A stretch of 64,000 bases of DNA from Saposhnikovia divaricata. Its lineage: Eukaryota; Streptophyta; Magnoliopsida; Apiales; Apiaceae. Below the pieces are notes generated by a model that made no database searches, was not told where the DNA came from, and was given only the letters and a program-made list of their open reading frames with translations. A program made the translations under genes and the position numbers. The DNA is taken from contig CM071595.1 of NCBI GenBank assembly GCA_036435485.1, positions 105,950,580 to 106,014,579 of the forward strand, in the 5' to 3' direction. This document shows positions 62,169 through 64,000 of this stretch, one piece after another. Numbering within the stretch: the stretch's first letter is position 1; every line of letters begins with the position of its first letter.

Positions 62169-64000
62169 TGTTAGGTCCAAAATAGTTTGTAGAAGGGGGT
62201 TGAATACAAACTATGTCGTTTAATCGAATTTGCTCTTTTCTTAAAATATTAAATCAAGAACAAATTGATGCGGAATAAAACGAATACCGATATTCAAGTT
62301 AAATATAAAATTTATATTAACTTGATGGGGTGTGTCTAAATACACGGGTACAAATTACAATGGTTTGATGACCAACTAATTATTACAAATTCTATAGAAA
62401 ATTTGACATGAACTTTTCTATATTTGTAATAAAAAGATCGAATGCTAAAAGCAATTCGAGAGATAAGTTCTAGGAGTAAAAACTCGCTAGTTAGTTCTGT
62501 TGTGCTAAAAATAATTAAAACTTGAATCGCAAGCGCACAATTCGTTTCGTTGTAAAATTTATTGATTCGTTCCACAGGGATTAATGTTTTCGCATTCCTT
62601 AATTTCTAATTTAATCGAATTAGAACAATTTGGTTTTTTGGAAATTTGGGATTTAATATTTAACAACTAAGAAATATTTGAAAAGAAATACATGCATGCG
62701 AAGCAATTAAATTATGTAATTAACTCAGGCAATTAAAATCAACCTATAAATATAACCAAGTTAATAATTTAATTATTGACTAATCTAATAATTAACGGAT
62801 GATTAAGCATTGATGACCATAATAATTACATAACAAATACTTCAAACAAGGCAGGGCAATTTGCAAAGTTATTAAAAAAAACAATAGAAATTAGAAACAA
62901 CAAGTACGTTATGGAAAAAACAAGACAACATGTAAATTAAATTAGAAATGGGCTAGCGGACTACATAAGGGAAATGGACAAGCGGACTACATAAGGGAAA
63001 TGGGCCAGTAAATTTAATGGACCAGAAATTAGTTATGGGCCATTATGAAAACAACATGGATCAGGCTAGGAAAAATGTAATGAAACATGGGCTAAAGTAT
63101 AATCTAAAATTTAACAAGACAATAAATTAAGTTGGGCTAAAAAAAAAACTCTATGGACCAGGGAATTAAACAGTAGCTCAGCAGTTCTAAGAACTTTGAA
63201 ACAACGATGGACCAAAACAGCAATTCATAAGACACGAAAACCAAAATTCAGCAAACAAACCCATAACAGAATCACGAAAACTCATATTACAAACTCAGAA
63301 AAAGGGATAGACTTAGAATCACGAACCCAGAACAGACTCAATAGAAAAACAATAGAGAAATTAAAAGAGAAAGGGGTGTGGGTTTTGTTTCATTCGAAAA
63401 AAAAAAAAGAAGATGGGGAGGAGTAATCTGTAGTGAAAAGGAAGAAAGAAGGGGAAAGGGGAAGGAGGAATCGACGAAGAAGAACAGACAGGTTGATTGG
63501 TTTCAAACAAGAAGAAGCAGGGTTCTGTAAAAAAAAATGAACAACTAACCTAGAGGCTTCGAATTAATACAATAAAATTGAAATAATACGTACTAAAAAA
63601 AAATATTTTTTTTATTTTTTTTAAACTAACAAATCAAACATACAAACTATATCTATAATTAAAATTATGAAACCCACATTAAAATTGAAATTTAAAGGGG
63701 CAAAATTACGAATTAAAACTACGAACAAGAAAATAAAAATCGTTACTTTCAACCCATAGTGGTTAGCTTTTCGCTACTTTGTCCACTACTTGGATTTACG
63801 AAAATAACGAAAGGAAAGTAAAATAAACGAGAGAGCAAGACAAGAAATTAAAGGAAAATGAAATTGCATTAAAATTAAAAGTGTTTACAAGATTTGAAAC
63901 TAAAAAAAAAACAAGAAATCAAAGCTACCCTAAAATCTAAGTTACTAAATACAAGGGGGTGAGGGGGTATTTATAGGATAGGAATTAGGGTTAAGGGGGG
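62169..64000. mobile_element. LTR-type sequence truncating copia-D; continues past the window
   Basis: Starts TGTTAGGTCC followed by 'gtagaagggggttgaataca', the same head style as 56,788, so probably an LTR of a related element inserted into or recombined with copia-D. Further right, 'gaatcgcaagcgcacaattc' with 'gttccacagggatta' (62,524-62,586) looks like a common plant LTR-retrotransposon non-coding motif. A 27-bp tandem duplication ('gcggactacataagggaaat') lies at 62,955-63,005. I see no domain-bearing frame. The element's other end is outside the window. Confidence 0.45.

Overview
The window is nuclear DNA of a flowering plant, most likely a eudicot. It is AT-rich and holds split genes with GT-AG introns, several Ty1/copia LTR retrotransposons, a LINE remnant, small non-autonomous transposons and long (TA)n microsatellites. 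I could not settle the species or family from sequence alone.

Layout. 1-20,983 is repeat-dominated intergenic DNA: a heavily mutated copia element (1,210-7,665), a family of foldback elements embedded in (TA)n tracts (8.8-13.2 kb), a 313-bp TRIM-type LTR retrotransposon with 77-bp LTRs (11,673-11,985), a 5'-truncated LINE (16.06-17.91 kb, minus strand) and an 840-bp Mutator-like non-autonomous element with a 9-bp target duplication (18,920-19,759). 20,984-45,230 is one large plus-strand gene for a SAPS-domain regulatory subunit of protein phosphatase 6, which I could splice into 19 coding exons (842 codons). Over half of its length is retrotransposon in two introns: a nearly intact copia element in intron 6, and in intron 11 a hybrid tandem-dimer LTR element plus a second young copia element. 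46,189-46,410 is an intronless UBL5/Hub1 gene, followed by a duplicated scrap of its own 3' end and two poly(A)-tailed retrosequences. 49,126-52,487 (minus) is a seven-exon cysteine-rich receptor-like kinase that carries a frameshift and a changed kinase residue. 52.5-56.8 kb holds a hAT-like MITE, a FAR1-like fragment and a striking set of short palindromic repeats. 56.8-64 kb is a decayed SIRE/Maximus-like copia element (minus strand) with LTR remnants, cut by another LTR element that runs off the window.

The host genes that look functional are the SAPS gene and UBL5. They have no evident operational link beyond proximity. Everything else is mainly mobile-element history. The most unusual structures are the LTR1-internal-LTR2-LTR2-internal-LTR1 dimer, the miniature TRIM that shares its 3' internal module with that dimer, the (TA)n-embedded foldback family carrying G-box and TGACGTCA clusters, and the dispersed palindrome family at 53.8-56.4 kb. 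Exon borders, LTR borders and target duplications were read by eye. No database search was possible.
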